A stretch of DNA of 64,000 nucleotides from Plotosus lineatus (GCA_024760905.1 CM045729.1:78574050-78638049); one strand, 5' to 3'. Positions 1 to 11,235 are shown, numbered from the stretch's first letter. Notes: a model not told the origin generated them from the letters alone. A program made the numbers and translations.

Positions 1-104
1 TAACAAGCTTTAGCATGACAAAACAAAGGACCTTCAAAATCTAAACAGTATTTCGCCACTCTACCACATTCTCTTTTCATTTCTTCTTTGCCTCTTCGGA
101 GCAG

Positions 105-360
105 GCAGGCACGATGACGTAATGGTTCTCACATCCACCGCACTCACTGGGTTTGAATCCCAGGCTCTGAAATTTCTGCGTGGAGTTAGCATTTTCTCTC
201 CATGCTAATATGGGTTTCCTCTAGGTCTTCTGGTTTCCTTCTACAGTCCAAAGACACCCAGATTAGGCTAATTGCCTGTTCCACCTTGCCCCTAATTGTG
301 TATGCAAGTGGGAATGGTTGTGTGTGCTTGTTGCCCTGCGATGCTCTGGCAAGCTACTTT
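105..360 (+). mobile_element. SINE-B relic, near full length
   Basis: Diverged SINE-B copy. A tRNA-like head (ACGATGACGTAATGGTTCTC and a B-box-like GGGTTTGAATCC) is followed by the typical body words (GTGGAGTTAGCATTTTCTC, TGGTTTCCTTCTACAGTCC, GGCTAATTGCCTGTTCCA). It stops at the GGCAAGCT word and lacks the (AATG)n tail. Many substitutions indicate an old insertion. Confidence 0.75.
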
Positions 361-364
361 ACTC

Positions 365-660
365 AGTGCCTGCTGAATCTTGAAGTAGTTAGCACAAACA
401 CCTCAATGCAAGAAAGTCCTGGGTTCGATTCCTGGGCTCAAAGCGTTTCTATGTGAAGTTTGCATGCGTTCCTCATACATGCATGGGTTTCCTCTGGGTA
501 CTCTGGTTTCCTCCCATGGTCCAAAGATATGCATATTCAGATAATCAGTTGTTCCAAATTGTCCCAGGGGCAAAGTGGGAATGATTGTATATTGGCCCTG
601 CAATGGATTGGTGATCAGGATGTATCCCACCTTCACCCAGCCACATGACCTGATAAGATT
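365..660 (+). mobile_element. SINE-B relic feeding into the GAGT array
   Basis: Second old SINE-B in direct orientation. The B-box region reads GGGTTCGATTCCTGG, and the body contains GGTTTCCTCTGGGTACTCTGG and GTCCAAAGATATGCATATTC. The 3' end degenerates into GATAAGATTGGAGAGTGAGTG, so its tetranucleotide tail runs directly into the large array that follows. Confidence 0.75.
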
Positions 661-3124
661 GGAGAGTGAGTGAGTGAGTGAGTGAGTGAGTGAGTGAGTG
701 AGTGGGTTTAGTGGGTGGGTGGGTGAGTGAGTGAGTGAGTGGGTTTAGTGGGTGGGTGGGTGAGTGAGTGAGTGAGTGAGTGAGTGAGTGAGTGAGTGAG
801 TCAGTGAGTGAGTGAGTGAGTGGGTTGAGTGGGTGGGTGAGTGGGTGAGTGAGTGAGTGAGTGAGTGAGTGAGTGGGTAAGTGGTGAGTGGTGGTGGTGG
901 TGAGTGAGTGAGTGAGTGGGTAAGTGGTGGTGAGTGGTGAGTGAGTGAGTCGGTGGTGAGTGAGTGAGTGGGTGAGTGGTGGTGAGTGGTGGTGAGTGAG
1001 TGGGTGGGTGGGTAAGTGGTGAGTGGTGAGTGAGTGAGTCAGTGAGTGAGTGAGTGAGTGGGTTGGTGGGTGGGTGAGTGGGTGGTGGTGAGTGAGTGAG
1101 TGGTGGTGGTGAGTGAGTGGGTGGGTGGGTAAGTGGTGAGTGAGTGGTGAGTGAGTGAGTGGTGGGTGGGTGAGTGGGTGGGTGGTGAGTGAGTGAGTGA
1201 GTGGGTTGAGTGGTGGTGGTGGTGAGTGAGTGAGTGGTGAGTGGGTGGGTGGTGGGTGGTGGTGAGTGGTGAGTGAGTGGTGAGTGAGTTTAGTGGGTGG
1301 GTGGGTGGGTGAGTGAGTGACTGGGTTGAGTGGATGGGTGAGTGGTGAGTGGTGAGTGGGTTTAGTGGGTGGGTGAGTGGTGGTGAGTGGGTTGAGTGGG
1401 TGGGTGAGTGGTGGTGAGTGGTGGTGGTGAGTGGTGAGTGAGTCAGTGAGTGAGTGAGTGAGTGGGTGGGTTTAGTGGGTGGGTGAGTGAGTGAGTGAGT
1501 GAGTGAGCGAGCGAGTGACCGAGAGGGCAGATGGGTGGATGGGTGGGTGAGTGAGTGAGTGAGTGAGTGAGTGAGTGAGTGGGTGGGTGAGTGAGTGAGT
1601 GAGTGAGTGAGTGAGTGAGTGGATGGGTGGGTGAGTGAGTGAGTAAGTGAGTGAGTGAGTGGATGGGTGGGTGAGTGAGTGAATGAGTGAGTGAGTGAGT
1701 GAGTGAGTGAGTGAGTGAGCGAGCGAGTGACCGAGCGGGCAGATGGGTGGATGGGTGGGTGAATGAGTGAGTGAGTGAGTGAGTGAGTGAGTGAGTGGGG
1801 GGGGGAGTGAGTGGTGGTGAGTGGTGAGTGAGTGGATGGGTGGGGGAGTGAGTGAGTAAGTGAGTGAGTGAGTGGATGGGTGGGTGAGTGGGTGAGTGGA
1901 TGGGTGGGTGAGTGAGTGAGTGAGTGAGTGAGTGAGTGAGTGGATGGGTGGGTGAGTGAGTGAGTGGATGGGTGGGTGAGTGGTGAGTGAGTGGTGAGTG
2001 GATGGGTGGGTGGGTGAGTGAGTGAGTGAGTGGGTGGGTGGTGGTGAGTGGTGAGTGGTGAGTGGTGGTGAGTGAGTGGGTGGGTGAGTGGGTGGGTGAG
2101 TGGTGAGTGGTGAGTGGGTTGAGTGAGTGGTGAGTGGTGAGTGGTGAGTGAGTGAGTGAGTGAGTGGGTGGGTGGGTGGTGGTGGTGGTGAGTGGTGGTG
2201 AGTGGTGAGTGAGTTTAGTGGGTGGGTGGGTGGGTGAGTGAGTGACTGGGTTGAGTGGATGGGTGAGTGGTGAGTGGTGAGTGGGTTTAGTGGGTGGGTG
2301 GTGGTGAGTGAGTGGGTTGAGTGGGTGGGTGAGTGGTGAGTGAGTGGTGAGTGAGTGAGTGAGTCAGTGGTGAGTGGTGAGTGAGTGAGTGGGTGGGTTT
2401 AGTGGGTGGGTGGTGGTGAGTGGTGGTGAGTGAGTGAGTGAGCGAGCGAGTGACCGAGAGGGCAGATGGGTGGATGGGTGGGTGAGTGAGTGAGTGAGTG
2501 AGTGAGTGAGTGAGTGGGTGGGTGAGTGAGTGAGTGAGTGAGTGAGGGAGTGAGTGGATGGGTGGGTGAGTGAGTGAGTAAGTGAGTGAGTGAGTGGATG
2601 GGTGGGTGGGTGAGTGAATGAGTGAGTGAGTGAGTGAGTAAGTGAGTGAGTGAGTGGATGGGTGGGTGAGTGAGTGAATGAGTGAGTGAGTGAGTGAGTG
2701 AGTGAGTGAGCGAGCGAGTGACCGAGCGGGCAGATGGGTGGATGGGTGGGTGAATGAGTGAGTGAGTGAGTGAGTGAGTGAGTGAGTGGGTGGGTGAGTG
2801 AGTGAGTGAGTGAGTGAGTGAGTGAGTGAGTGAGTGGATGGGTGGGTGAGTGAGTGAGTAAGTGAGTGAGTGAGTGGATGGGTGGGTGAGTGAGTGAGTG
2901 GATGGGTGGGTGAGTGAGTGAGTAAGTGAGTGAGTGAGTGGATGGGTGGGTGAGTGAGTGAGTGGATGGGTGGGTGAGTGAGTGAGTGAGTGAGTGAGTG
3001 GATGGGTGGGTGAGTGAGGGAGGAAGTGAGTGAGTGAGTGAGTGAGTGGATGGGTGGGTGAGTGAGTGAGTGGATGGGTGGGTGAGTGAGTGAGTGAGTG
3101 GGTGGGTGGGTGAGTGAGTGAGTG
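661..3124 (+). repeat. 2.5-kb GAGT/GGGT tandem array
   Basis: Tetranucleotide-based array of GAGT with GGGT, GGAT and GGTT variants. Longer recurring blocks are superimposed, for example GCGAGCGAGTGACCGAG followed by GGCAGATGGGTGGATGG near 1507, 1719, 2441 and 2709. The plus strand is G-rich and holds perfect four-run G-quadruplex motifs at 1295-1309 and 2220-2234. Open frames on the minus strand are low-complexity threonine/histidine/serine/leucine products of the repeat and are not genes. Confidence 0.97.
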
Positions 3125-4268
3125 TTTGGAGCATTTACAGTCTCTTCCTCTAAACCAAATACAGACAGTGTATTTTGAGACCTGGATCTCAAAATACATG
3201 GTACGTGAGATCTCAAGGCGTACTGCGCACTCACTGATCCCCAGGCACTTGCTTCAGATTTCATTTGCATTTCTGATCATGATCTTATCACCTAATCATT
3301 TGCAGACGTCACCACGTCTCCAGAGTGGCTATGTTTGATCTTACGGCACCGGCAGAACCTGATAGGGGTCCCTCGTATAAAAAAAAGAAAGAAAGAAAGA
3401 AAGAAGTAAAGACAGGTGTGGAAAAAAAAAAAGAAAAAGAAAGGCCTGCCAGGGCAAGGATGTTTGCATGCAATGGACAGAGTTGTCAGCATGCAGAGAT
3501 TGTGAGGTCTTGATCTTGGCTGTCAGTACTGCAGGCTATAAGCTGCTCCACTTATTTTACAGGAGATGTGAGAAGTGCTGACTTGACAAAACATGCTCGA
3601 GCTTTTTAATAAGATTAATAGATTAAAGAGACAGTGGCGCTACGACAACCATATTACACCTTTAAGGTTATAAACCTGAAAAAGCGGTAAACTTTTGAGT
3701 GATAAACAAATGAGTCTGAGATGTTCTCCTAGCAACTCATGGTGACAGTACAGCAGTTCCTCACTGGGTTCCTACCAGCTTATCAAAACATTTGTTCCCT
3801 TGCTGTGAAACAAAATGCAACACTGATTAATTTGACGCCTGAATTTTTTATTCTTGGCTGTGAACTTTGCATTCATGTCCCTTGGCGAAAGCACATTATT
3901 TAGAACTTGCAACTCATTATCCAAAACTAACTACCAGACAGATATGCAATTATAATTTGTGCTTTTTTTTTTTTTTTTTTTATCTCCCCACATATTTTCA
4001 AGGCAACACAGTATTCAGACATCCAGACATTTTAAAGCAACAGCATCGCGTGGATAATGCTACCCTACTGAATATTGATTTTTGCCAGAATACATTCAAC
4101 TTTGCCTAATCAAATCAGATAGTTTTGCTATAGAACTGACAGTTGACGGGTTTTGAATATTCCATAGTGTGAGTGCTCTTTTTATATTCCAGCAAATCCA
4201 CCCAAAAGTTTTATCCTCGTGATATCTTATACAGTATTACTTGGAGTTTTTTCATTCATTTTCTTAAG
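3125..4268. other. No gene seen; A-rich and T-rich tracts
   Basis: Mostly single-copy-looking AT-rich sequence. It carries an A-rich GAAA tract around 3379-3442 and a T homopolymer at 3963-3980. No recognisable exon, RNA gene or transposon end was found on either strand. Confidence 0.5.
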
Positions 4269-4560
4269 ATTTTTAATCCTAATTAGGGCAGCCGTCTTCG
4301 TCGACTCTGTGATGATGGCGGGTAACACCCTGTACAGCTCACTAGTTTTCTAGGACCAAAACACACAACAGTTTACACTTGAACTCACACCTATTTGTGA
4401 TTTGGATCAGCCAATAAGCTTATCATGCATGTTTTTGGACTGCAGGAGGAAACCCACGCCAGAAAGGGAAGAACGTGCAAATTCCACACAGAATCCCCGA
4501 AGTCTGGGACCGTCCTTCTGTGAGACGGACATGCTAACCATTGCGCCATCATGCCAACAT
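4269..4560 (-). mobile_element. SINE-B, minus strand
   Basis: Read on the minus strand: head at 4540-4560, then the GTCCAAAAACATGCATGATA body, and the CCTAATTAGG tail word at the low-coordinate end. The central part is diverged. It lies tail-out and head-to-head with the next SINE-B. Confidence 0.75.
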
Positions 4561-4579
4561 TACGTAAACAGAAGTAAAT

Positions 4580-4905
4580 TGCGTTAGTGCATAGCACAGC
4601 CGCCTCACAGCAAGAAGGCTCAAGTCTCAGCCTCGGCAAGGCCATTTCTGTGTGGCGTCTGCATGTTCTCTGCATGCCGGCATGGGTTGCAGTTCAAGAG
4701 ACATACACAGTGAGCTAACCGGTTTTTCAACTTGCCCCTAGATGTGAGCTTGAGTGTGAATAGTTGTGTGGGTTAGCCCTGCAATAGACTGTTTATAGTT
4801 TTAGCTGTTTATAGTGTCCTGCAGCTTCATCCATTGTTGGCTGAGATAGACTCCAGCCACCCGACAATCCTGAAGGGATTAAGAGGTTTCAGCAAATAAA
4901 TTAAA
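4580..4905 (+). mobile_element. SINE-B, plus strand
   Basis: Begins with GCATAGCACAGCCGCCTCAC and contains TTTCTGTGTGGCGTCTGCAT. It ends with GGGATTAAGAGGTTTCAGC and an AAATAAATT tail. Together with the previous element it forms an inverted SINE pair. Confidence 0.75.
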
Positions 4906-4944
4906 AAAATAATCCTAGAGTACTTTGTTTTTAACGACAATTAA

Positions 4945-5403
4945 ATATAGGATATAAAATTATAATAGATAGGATATAATATTATAATAAATAGGATATA
5001 ATATTATAATAAATAGGATATAAAAGTATAATAAATGGGATATAATATTATAATAAATAGGATATAATATTATAATAAATAGGATATAAAATTATAATAA
5101 ATGGGATATAATATTATAATAAATAGGATATAACATTATAATAAACAGGATATAATATTATATAATAAATAGGATATAATATTATAATAAATAGGATATA
5201 ATATTCTAATAAACAGGATATAATATTATAATAAATAGGATATAATATTATAATACATAGGATATAATATTATAATAAATAGGATATAATATTATAATAA
5301 ATAGGATATAATATTATAATAAATAGGATAAAAAATTATAATAAATGGGATATAACATTATAATAAACAGGATGTAATATTATAATAAATAGGATATAAT
5401 ATT
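4945..5403. repeat. 22-bp AT-rich minisatellite
   Basis: About twenty tandem units of AGGATATAATATTATAATAA plus AT. Single-base variants (AAAATT, TAACATT, AACAGG) recur along the array. It is nearly pure A/T apart from the GG dinucleotide that marks each unit. Confidence 0.95.
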
Positions 5404-6092
5404 GTTGTGTAGTTCATCATTTTGAAATCTCGGTTATTTTTGAGAAATCATTTCTACTATACTTTGGATATGTTGCGGTTTGAGTATGCGTTAACCGACC
5501 GTACTGTCCATTACGCATCAGAGAAAAGAAAATGCGGGCTGTAGTAAAATAAAAAGCGAGATTTAACACATCGTTGAACCGAGAAGAGACAAGCCGTAAC
5601 CGAAGAACTTCTTTGGAACTCGATCAAATTGATCCGTCCTGTTTGGCACCGGCCTTCACAGGGGAGTGCTGCGGTATGCACCATTCGATTTAGATCTAAT
5701 CATGGCTGCTGTCATACTTCTGACAAAACGGCCCCGTTGCAGATTGATCTAATGTTCAACAAGCCGCGCAGAACGTGCGGATGGAGAGGAGAGGGAGAAG
5801 TGAGGACTTGAGAAATGGCTCTTTTATCAAGACTAAAGTGGTGGTTGATCGATGAGTCAGGATTAAAGAGATTCAGATGTTGGCTATGCTCGAGAGACAA
5901 ATCATGGGAGGCTGTCAGGATTGGTTTTGCAGCAGTTTGTGTATAGAAACTTTCTGATGTTTTAAACTCAAAGTGATGTGAGAAGAGAACGTAGTTAAAT
6001 GGTTCACGGTTTTATTAGCAGTCTATATTTAATGATTAATGCAGAGACAAAATTAGTAATTGGGCTGCCATGGCGACAGGAAGACAAGAAAG
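5404..6092. other. Single-copy-looking stretch, no gene recognised
   Basis: Moderately CpG-containing sequence with no recognised repeat family. The short open frames (60-62 codons) lack splice context or similarity that I recognise. Confidence 0.4.
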
Positions 6093-6200
6093 GGGCACAG
6101 TGGCGGCGTGTTGAGCGCATTCACCTCGCAGCAAAAAGGTCCTGAGCTCGAGCTTTATGGTTGGCGCGGATGTTTCTGAGTGGAGTCTGCATGATGTCAC
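6093..6200 (+). mobile_element. SINE-B head fragment
   Basis: The 5' third of a SINE-B only: GGCACAGTGGCGGCGTGTTG, then CTCGCAGCAAAAAGGTCCTG, then GAGTGGAGTCTGCATGATGT. The body and tail are absent. Confidence 0.6.
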
Positions 6201-6282
6201 TGTGCTTGTGTAAGTTTACTCTGGACGCGCTCTAGGAAATTAACCCCTTTTAGTCCATTTTAATCCATACTTTCCATATTTT

Positions 6283-7503
6283 CATACATACATACATACA
6301 TACATACATACATACATACATACATACATACATACTTTCCATACATACATACATACATACATACTTTCCATACATAAATATTTTCCATACATACATACAT
6401 ACATACTTTCCATACATACATACATACTTTCCATACATACATACATACTTTCCATACATAAATATTTTCCATACATACATACATACATACTTTCCATACA
6501 TAAATATTTTCCATACATACATACATACTTTCCATACATACATACTTTCCATACATACATACATACTTTCCATACATAAATATTTTCCATACATACATAC
6601 ATACTTTCCATACATAAATATTTTCCATACATACATACATACTTTCCATACATACATACATACTTACATACATACATACATACATACATACTTTCCATAC
6701 ATAGATACTTTCCATAAATACATACATACATACATACATACATACATACTTTCCATACATATATACATACTTTCCATACATACATATTTTCCATACATAC
6801 ATACATACTTTCCATACATACATACTTTCCATACATACATACATACTTTCCATACATAAATATTTTCCATACATACATACATACTTTCCATACATACATA
6901 CTTTCCATACATACATACATACTTTCCATACATAAATATTTTCCATACATACATACATACATTCCATACATACATACTTTCCATACATACATACATACTT
7001 TCCATACATAAATATTTTCCATACATACATACATACTTTCCATACATACATATTTTCCATACATACATACTTTCCATACATACATACATACTTTCCATAC
7101 ATACATACTTTCCATACATACATACATACTTTCCATACATAAATATTTTCCATACATACATACATACTTTCCATACATACATACTTTCCATACATACATA
7201 CATACTTTCCATACATAAATATTTTCCATACATACATACATACTTTCCATACATACATACATACTTTCCATACATACATACTTTCCATACATAAATATTT
7301 TCCATACATACATACATACTTTCCATACATACATACTTTCCATACATACATACATACTTTCCATACATAAATATTTTCCATACATACATACATACTTTCC
7401 ATACATACATACATACTTTCCATACATAAATATTTTCCATACATACATACATACATTCAAACATACATACATACTATCCATACATGCATACATACTTTCC
7501 ATA
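6283..7503. repeat. 1.2-kb CATA-based composite array
   Basis: Runs of (CATA)3-8 are separated by two alternating spacers, CTTTCCATA and AATATTTTCCATA. This gives a higher-order unit of about 34-60 bp. Long minus-strand frames rich in Met, Tyr, Val and Cys are translations of this repeat. Confidence 0.97.
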
Positions 7504-7593
7504 CTTAGGAATAGGAATGACCTAAAAATCTGAGCAGGAGCTCATAACTATATTGACGGAACAGTTTTCAGATCATTATATATAATTATTCAT

Positions 7594-7897
7594 GGGCAGT
7601 GGTGGCCGAGTGATATAGGCCGCTGGATCGCTGATCCAACGGTTGGGGGTTCGAGTCCCACTCTCCACAAGGTTGTCACTGTCCCCCCCCCCCCCCCCCC
7701 CCCCTACGGTGAGAGGTTCATGTAAAAGAACCATTGCTGACTTTCGACAAGAGTAGCTGCAAAGCCGTCAGTGTGTTTTCGCCCTGCAAGCTGACCTGGC
7801 GAGCTGTCCATGGTGTATTCTGCCCTCGTCCGGATGGGCGCCAGCCTCCCCGCGACCCTAATTAGGAGTAAGTGGTTGCAGAAAATGAATGAATGAG
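7594..7897 (+). mobile_element. SINE-A with expanded C tract
   Basis: The head starts GGGCAGTGGTGGCCGAGTGA, with B box GGTTCGAGTCCC at about 7649. The usual short C run is expanded to about 22 C at 7683-7704, followed by TGTAAAAGAACCATTGCTGA. It ends CCTAATTAGGAGTAAGTGG-(AATG)n. A small deletion around the C tract removes the AACTGGGTTATC segment. Confidence 0.9.
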
Positions 7898-7904
7898 AGT
7901 CACT

Positions 7905-8165
7905 CACTTTCTCGCTCGTTTGCGAAAACTGCTTAATTCTATTACTAGGGAGGCTGGAGCCTATCTCAGCCAAGAGGGTGGCAAAGACATAGTACACCAG
8001 GAACAGCTCGCCGACTATCATATAGGTAACATATACACAGTTGTTTGTACTCACACCCACGGTCGATTCGGAATCGCCAGTTAGCCTAATGTGCATGGCT
8101 TTGGGCTGTGGGAGGTAAATGAAGTACCCAGAAGAAACCTATTCAAGCAGAGTATGCGCAACAGA
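7905..8165 (-). mobile_element. SINE-B lacking its head
   Basis: On the minus strand the body runs from the GGAGGTAAATGAAGTACCC complement to a tail at 7930-7950. The tRNA-like head is missing, consistent with 5' truncation on insertion. Confidence 0.7.
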
Positions 8166-8209
8166 ACATTAATTAATAAATAATAATTAATAATTAAATA
8201 CTATATATG

Positions 8210-8998
8210 CAGTAAAACCTCCGCTGACGAACGCTTAAGCTCACGAACTTTTCGCCTCAAGAACATTAAATTTGCGAGCATATAGTCTCTGCTGACGAAC
8301 TAGTTTTCGGCGGACGAAACAAACCACGCGGTCAAACAGCGCCACGGTGGCGGCCACGAGAAGCTGATGCACGCTCACGGCGTCACAGTTCGTCACCCCC
8401 TTTCTTTGAGTGCGGACATGGTTTGTGTTTGATAGACATTTTGGACCATATTAAGTGTACTTTTGCTATTATGGGACCGAAAAAGACCCCACCACAGGCG
8501 GAGATCATTGAAAAACACGAACGAGGTGTGCGTTTGTGTGACCCAGCGTCCCAGTACCAGTACGCTAAGTCTACCATTGCTCCCATCCTTAAGAACAAGG
8601 AAGCTATTAAGGGTGCGTGTGTGGCTAAGGGTGTTTCCAAACAGTAGGCGTTTCCAAACTCTCCTTCCAAACAGTAAGTCCCTCCCTCCCTCCTCCTCCC
8701 ACTCCATTCCATCAAGCCATCAACTACCATCACAAAGGTAAATAAAACCACTTTATTATACAGTACAGTTTATTTCTTTAATTACAATACAATAGCACAT
8801 TTATTATACATAAAATAAGGTATATTTTTGTGTAGTTTTAAGGCTTATTTAGTAGAAAATTATGTTTTATGGGGACCTGGGAACGGATTATTCTCATTTT
8901 AATGGTTTCTTATGGGAAATAAATGTTCGGAAGACGAACTTTTCACCTCACACACACTTTCTGGGAACCAATTATGTTCGTGAGCTGAGGTATCACTG
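8210..8998 (+). mobile_element. pogo/Tigger-like DNA transposon, internally deleted
   Basis: 789-bp element with imperfect terminal inverted repeats: left CAGTAAAACCTCCGCTGACG, right (reverse complement) CAGTGATACCTCAGCTCACG. TA follows the right end; the left flank is TATG. It retains only the N-terminal transposase region (8471-8647). The right half, with GGAACGGATTATTCTCATTT, is non-coding. It is non-autonomous. Confidence 0.85.
8471..8647 (+). pseudogene. Tigger-like transposase, N-terminal remnant
   Basis: Opens at an ATG with MGPKKTPPQAEIIEKHERGV and stops after 58 codons. The segment QYQYAKSTIAPILKNKEAIK matches the N-terminal helix-turn-helix style of pogo/Tigger and CENP-B-like transposases (recognition from memory). 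The downstream HTH, the DDE catalytic domain and their motifs are absent, so it is not functional. It sits inside the TIR-bounded element at 8210-8998. Confidence 0.7.
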
Positions 8999-9000
8999 TA

Positions 9001-10520
9001 TATATTTATATTTATACTTGATTATAATAATAATAATTTAATTGTATTTTAAGCATACTTTTAACGGTATACTGAGGCTTGACTTCAGATAAAAAACTAA
9101 AGGGAGGGCGCTCAGGGAGTGCATGGTACCCTCCGCCCTGCAACATGGATAATGTGGTCCTGTATGGGTTCTGGTTTTAATTACTCATCTCGCAATGTGC
9201 TCATTTGTGAGGGGTGTGACGACTTTAGTGAAAAAAATCTGAAGGATTTACGAGATAGCTGAAATTTAACCTTTGAAGGACACTTGAGGTCAAAGGTAAC
9301 TGTCTCAGCTGAAGATCCCCCATATGGCTTCCAATTAGTGTTCTATAGAAATGTCATAGCAAGTCTATCAACACTCGTTTCAGAGTTGTACGTGCTTTGC
9401 GTCAACAAATTTGTGACCTTGCTCTGACATTTCAATAGTTTTGGGACTCAGATAGGGTAGTGTCCCCACAAAGACTGGAAAAATCCATGCAGTGGTGTGG
9501 TCAGCATTTTGTTCACAAACAAAACAATAAGGCAGAGGCTACCTGTATGGCATCGTATGGGATTTATTTTTTGCTATTCATACGGCAATCCTTTTGAGCA
9601 TGTGCGTTGACGCGCCACCTACTGGAAATGATGTGAATAATTCTGTCGTATGTTTCGCAGACGATACCCGTATAACCCTAACCATAACCCCTAACCTTTA
9701 ACCCTAACCCTGATGAAAATTTATCCTCGATATGGAAGGCATGTTCTTCCTTTGCCATTTTGACCACATGACTGACGTCAGCTCACGCATGTGCAAAATC
9801 TTCTTATCGAGATGCCGTATGAATTGCAAAACCTCGTAGGAATACGGTGCTGTACAGGTACTGTAGTCACTTCGAAAAAAAAAACCCAACCGGTTTATAT
9901 TTGAGTATGAAACGGTATTTTAATCACTGCCCTGTGACACTGTGAGACAAGAGATGGCTATGGATATGTGAGTGTTAAATAAAACGAGAGTGAAGAATAA
10001 GTTTTGCATGCTAGTGAAAAACATGTTGTGTCTGGAATGAATCAGCGAGATCATAACTTGTTTGAAATGACCAATTACACGGTTCACCCATGTACACAAC
10101 ACGGCCAGCGCTGCCTCCGCACAAACGCCAGTCCCATCATGTTGATAATGGAAGCCAGTCGAGGCCTTTAGAGAGAAAGGTTAATTTAGAACTGTAAAGT
10201 ATTCTCGCTTGCCTGTCTGTGGGAGTTTCAATGTTTTTCCCTTAAAAAGGGGGAAGAGCAAAACTATCGAAAGAACATCTGAGGAACTGAATTTTCTAAG
10301 AACATTTACAGCAATCATGAAAATGAATATATCATCACCCAAATTTAATTTCATTCCCAGCTTTCTGCGAGCAATTTAGACCAGGCGGTATGATGGGCGA
10401 GTGTGTATAACAGTTAAGAACACATGGGACGAAGACTCGAAATGTGAACTCATCCAGATGGAACACAGGGGAGAAGGAGACTATATATGCTGAATGCTTT
10501 AATTCACCGTCGAAGACACC
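9001..10520. other. No gene seen; short telomere-like motif at 9674-9710
   Basis: Single-copy-looking, with a few CCCTAAC-type words (CCCTAACCATAACCCCTAACC, then TTTAACCCTAACCCTGAT) at about 9674-9710. The rest shows no recognised repeat or exon. A poly-C run followed by (CA)n begins at 10519. Confidence 0.45.
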
Positions 10521-10881
10521 CCCCCCCCCCCACACACACACACACACACACACACAGCATCAAGCTCTACTGTGTTCATCCAGATGGCAGATCTATTTTG
10601 ATTAGTTTTGTTAAGATCAGGCAAAGGGAAAGAACATCTTTTGACTTCTATGGAATTTTTGTGCACAGTTCTCTTGTTAAATAGATTTTCTGGTCAATGT
10701 GGTCAGACCTATAATCACTGTTCTGCTTTTCTGAGGTTCACAGCGGCACTTGTTCTGCTTTCGTTTATAGCAGTTGTAATTTTCAGTTTGGTTTACACCA
10801 TCATCATTTTTGTTCGGTACTTTCGCTCAAAAATAAGGTTTTGCAAAGGTGCACCTGCACCTTTTGGAAGGTATGAAGTCA

Positions 10882-10939
<58 letters not shown>
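10521..10939. repeat. (CA)n and (TA)n microsatellites with a plain spacer
   Basis: (CA)n at about 10531-10556 follows a C homopolymer. A pure (TA)n tract at about 10883-10939 abuts the hammerhead element. The sequence between them shows nothing recognisable. Confidence 0.85.
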
Positions 10940-10942
<3 letters not shown>

Positions 10943-10987
10943 AAAAATAAAAGGACAGGACAAAGACTTTCTATTGAAACTCCATTT

Positions 10988-11042
10988 ATCACTACAGATC
11001 TGTTTCGAGGGGTGGTGAAACCATCCTCTCTCTTCAGGTGAT
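10988..11042 (-). ncRNA. Hammerhead ribozyme motif, copy 1
   Basis: On the minus strand: stem I ATCAC/GTGAT, core CTGAAGA (fits CUGANGA), stem II GAGAGGATGG/CCACCCCTC with loop TTTCA, then GAA, a short stem III ACA/TGT around GATC, and cleavage-site triplet GTA. All core positions including A9 are present. Predicted scission is after the A of GTA. Confidence 0.75.
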
Positions 11043-11072
11043 TATAGAAGAATATAATCTATAATATCTATA

Positions 11073-11127
11073 ATCACCTGAAGAGAGAGGATGGTTTCAC
11101 CACCCCTCGAAACAGATCTGTAGTGAT
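11073..11127 (+). ncRNA. Hammerhead ribozyme motif, copy 2
   Basis: Core CTGAAGA is at 11078-11084, stem II at 11085-11108, GAA at 11109-11111, stem III (ACAG/CTGT) at 11112-11121, and A17 at 11122. Stem I pairs 11073-11077 with 11123-11127. Stem II has one bulged A and one A-C mismatch but is otherwise paired. The core is complete, and the motif is an exact inverted partner of copy 1. Confidence 0.78.
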
Positions 11128-11233
11128 AAATGGAGTTTCAAGAGAAAGTCTTTGTCCTGTCCTTTTATTTTTGTTATTTGCTCTACCAAAAAGTATTGAG
11201 CACTCTCCTACGGAAGGATCTACTCAGAAAATC

Positions 11234-11235
<2 letters not shown>

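Larger units (their letters stand above)
10940..11235. mobile_element. Head-to-head retroelement terminal repeat with two hammerheads, locus 1
   Basis: A minus-strand arm (10940-11043) and a plus-strand arm (about 11044-11235) are near-perfect inverted copies sharing AAAGGACAGGACAAAGACTT and CCATTTATCACTACAGATCT. The plus arm extends further, through GTATTGAGCACTCTCCTACG and GGAAGGATCTACTCAG. The whole is bounded on both sides by (TA)n. Each arm holds a hammerhead core. The layout fits a Penelope-like element pseudo-LTR; no ORF is present, so the superfamily is inferred. Confidence 0.75.

Noticed and set aside
2287..3270. 327-codon and overlapping minus-strand frames in the first array
   Set aside because: They translate the GAGT/GGGT repeat into Thr-His-Ser-Leu-Pro runs in several frames at once; no domain or splice context.
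6260..7502. Long Met/Tyr/Val/Cys minus-strand frames
   Set aside because: All three frames are open because the CATA array lacks stops; low-complexity artefact.
10940..11235. Simple Tc1-type MITE explanation for the inverted arms
   Set aside because: Arms meet head-to-head in the middle instead of forming termini, no TA-bounded TIR consensus is present, and the conserved part is the ribozyme fold.
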